Shown: positions 63,614 through 64,000 of the stretch, one piece after another
Layout: every line of letters starts with the position of its first letter
How positions within the stretch are numbered: position 1 is the stretch's first letter
Assembly (NCBI RefSeq): GCF_004104075.1
Contig: NZ_QOVK01000002.1
Span: 370,902-434,901 of the forward strand
DNA: 64,000 nucleotides
Source of the DNA: Leeuwenhoekiella polynyae
Lineage (GTDB): Bacteria; Bacteroidota; Bacteroidia; Flavobacteriales; Flavobacteriaceae
Direction: 5' to 3'
Notes under the pieces: generated by a model
What the model was told of the DNA's origin: nothing
Database searches by the model: none
The model's input: the letters and a program-made list of their open reading frames with translations, nothing else
Program-made: the position numbers and the translations under genes

Positions 63614-64000
63614 TTCTATTGCAAAAAGGCTCCTAAATCAAGCCCCAAGCAAGGCATCCCCTAGGCAAAGGCATAGCAAAGCCTAGGATAGTGTATGAAG
63701 AGTGTATGAAAACGGCATTTTAAATGCCTGAATTTAAGAATTTGTTAACACATACTGTTTTATTCAATACTGGAAGTGACTTTTAATTGTTTATATGACT
63801 TAAGGCAAATTGGAGAAGAATACCCGATTTTAAAAGGCACTCACGCCATACATAGCCCGACACTGGCTATTTCGGAGTAATGGTGCCAGCTGTTTCGGTC
63901 AAACAGTGCCACTTTAAAAGATACTGCAATTATATATAAAATTAATGTTACTCGTTCTTTAAAGCTCCTTTTCTTAGAGACTCTCCTTTTAGGTCAATGC
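63614..64000. other. Right-edge non-coding sequence with hairpin and repeats
   Basis: No credible gene. CCTAGGC (63660-63666) and GCCTAGG (63681-63687) form an inverted repeat around a 14-base loop. The part from 63865 on is described separately as a possible insertion-sequence end. Confidence 0.45.
63865..63915. mobile_element. Possible IS21-type terminal repeat cluster
   Basis: Reiterated blocks TGGCTATTTCGGAGTAA, TGGTGCCAGCTGTTTCGG and CAGTGCCAC, i.e. GGTGCCA/TTTCGG words at about 20-base spacing. IS21-family ends carry several such transposase-binding repeats. No istA/istB frame is in the window, so this may be one end of an element continuing to the right, or a solo remnant. Confidence 0.35.

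Noticed and set aside
1..64000. CRISPR array, rRNA operon, complete prophage
   Set aside because: No regularly spaced repeats, no rRNA segments and no phage structural genes were seen. The only integrase sits at the right edge with a toxin-antitoxin remnant.

Overview
The window looks like a chromosomal segment of a marine-type Flavobacteriaceae (Bacteroidota) genome. The base composition is AT-rich. Gene starts lack Shine-Dalgarno motifs and carry A-rich leaders instead. Several promoters fit the Bacteroidota pattern TTTG, about 18 bases, TAnnTTTG. The protein families are also typical of the group: DUF5686 outer-membrane proteins, a PorE-like OmpA protein, a 2TM-domain protein, a TonB-like secreted protein, a FolK-deoxynucleoside kinase fusion, an exonuclease-DnaE fusion and a Bacteroidota-type tyrosine integrase. 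I cannot name the genus with confidence.

Layout. At 1-5.1 kb there is a cut-off deoxynucleoside kinase, a secreted thioredoxin-fold protein and a tight three-gene operon (QEGLA/DUF1704 metallopeptidase, GshB-like ATP-grasp ligase, AstE/AspA-type deacylase). At 5.1-9.3 kb are an App1-type phosphatase, a membrane pyrophosphatase and a soluble pyrophosphatase. At 9.4-17.6 kb are a DUF5686 protein, PdhB, EtfBA, a DUF151 nuclease-like protein and a concentrative nucleoside transporter. At 17.8-26.7 kb are ThyA, EgtB-EgtD (ergothioneine), a class-V PLP enzyme, FolA, a fructosamine-kinase-like protein and FabD. At 26.8-31 kb four small acidic lipoproteins surround a paired DNA-repair radical-SAM module, which is divergent from an S24/LexA-like regulator. 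At 31-43 kb are DUF2461, KdtA, a sugar aminotransferase, an amidohydrolase, a nitroreductase, a PorE-like protein, AsmA, a queuosine-precursor transporter and the FolK-dNK fusion, which seems to need a non-ATG start. At 43-52 kb are a TrmH methyltransferase, MutS, tRNA-Gly and tRNA-Leu, a metalloprotease lipoprotein and two PA2169-type proteins. At 52-60.8 kb are DnaE with a built-in proofreading domain, a GH13 branching-type enzyme, TrxA, a ClpP paralogue and a DUF58 protein. The last 3 kb, after tRNA-Asp, is accessory DNA: an integrase, an intact antitoxin, a truncated PIN toxin and a possible IS21-type end.

Taken together this is mostly core housekeeping DNA: nucleotide and folate metabolism (dNK, ThyA, FolA, FolK-dNK, nucleoside uptake), replication and repair (MutS, DnaE, radical-SAM pair), redox chemistry (ETF, thioredoxins, ergothioneine) and envelope functions. 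The parts most worth a second look are the QEGLA operon, the radical-SAM/S24 locus, the recurring intergenic 10-mer CGAAAACGTT, the non-canonical start of the FolK-dNK fusion, the lipoprotein family with a shared Cys-Arg-Glu start, and the broken toxin-antitoxin module at the integrase end.
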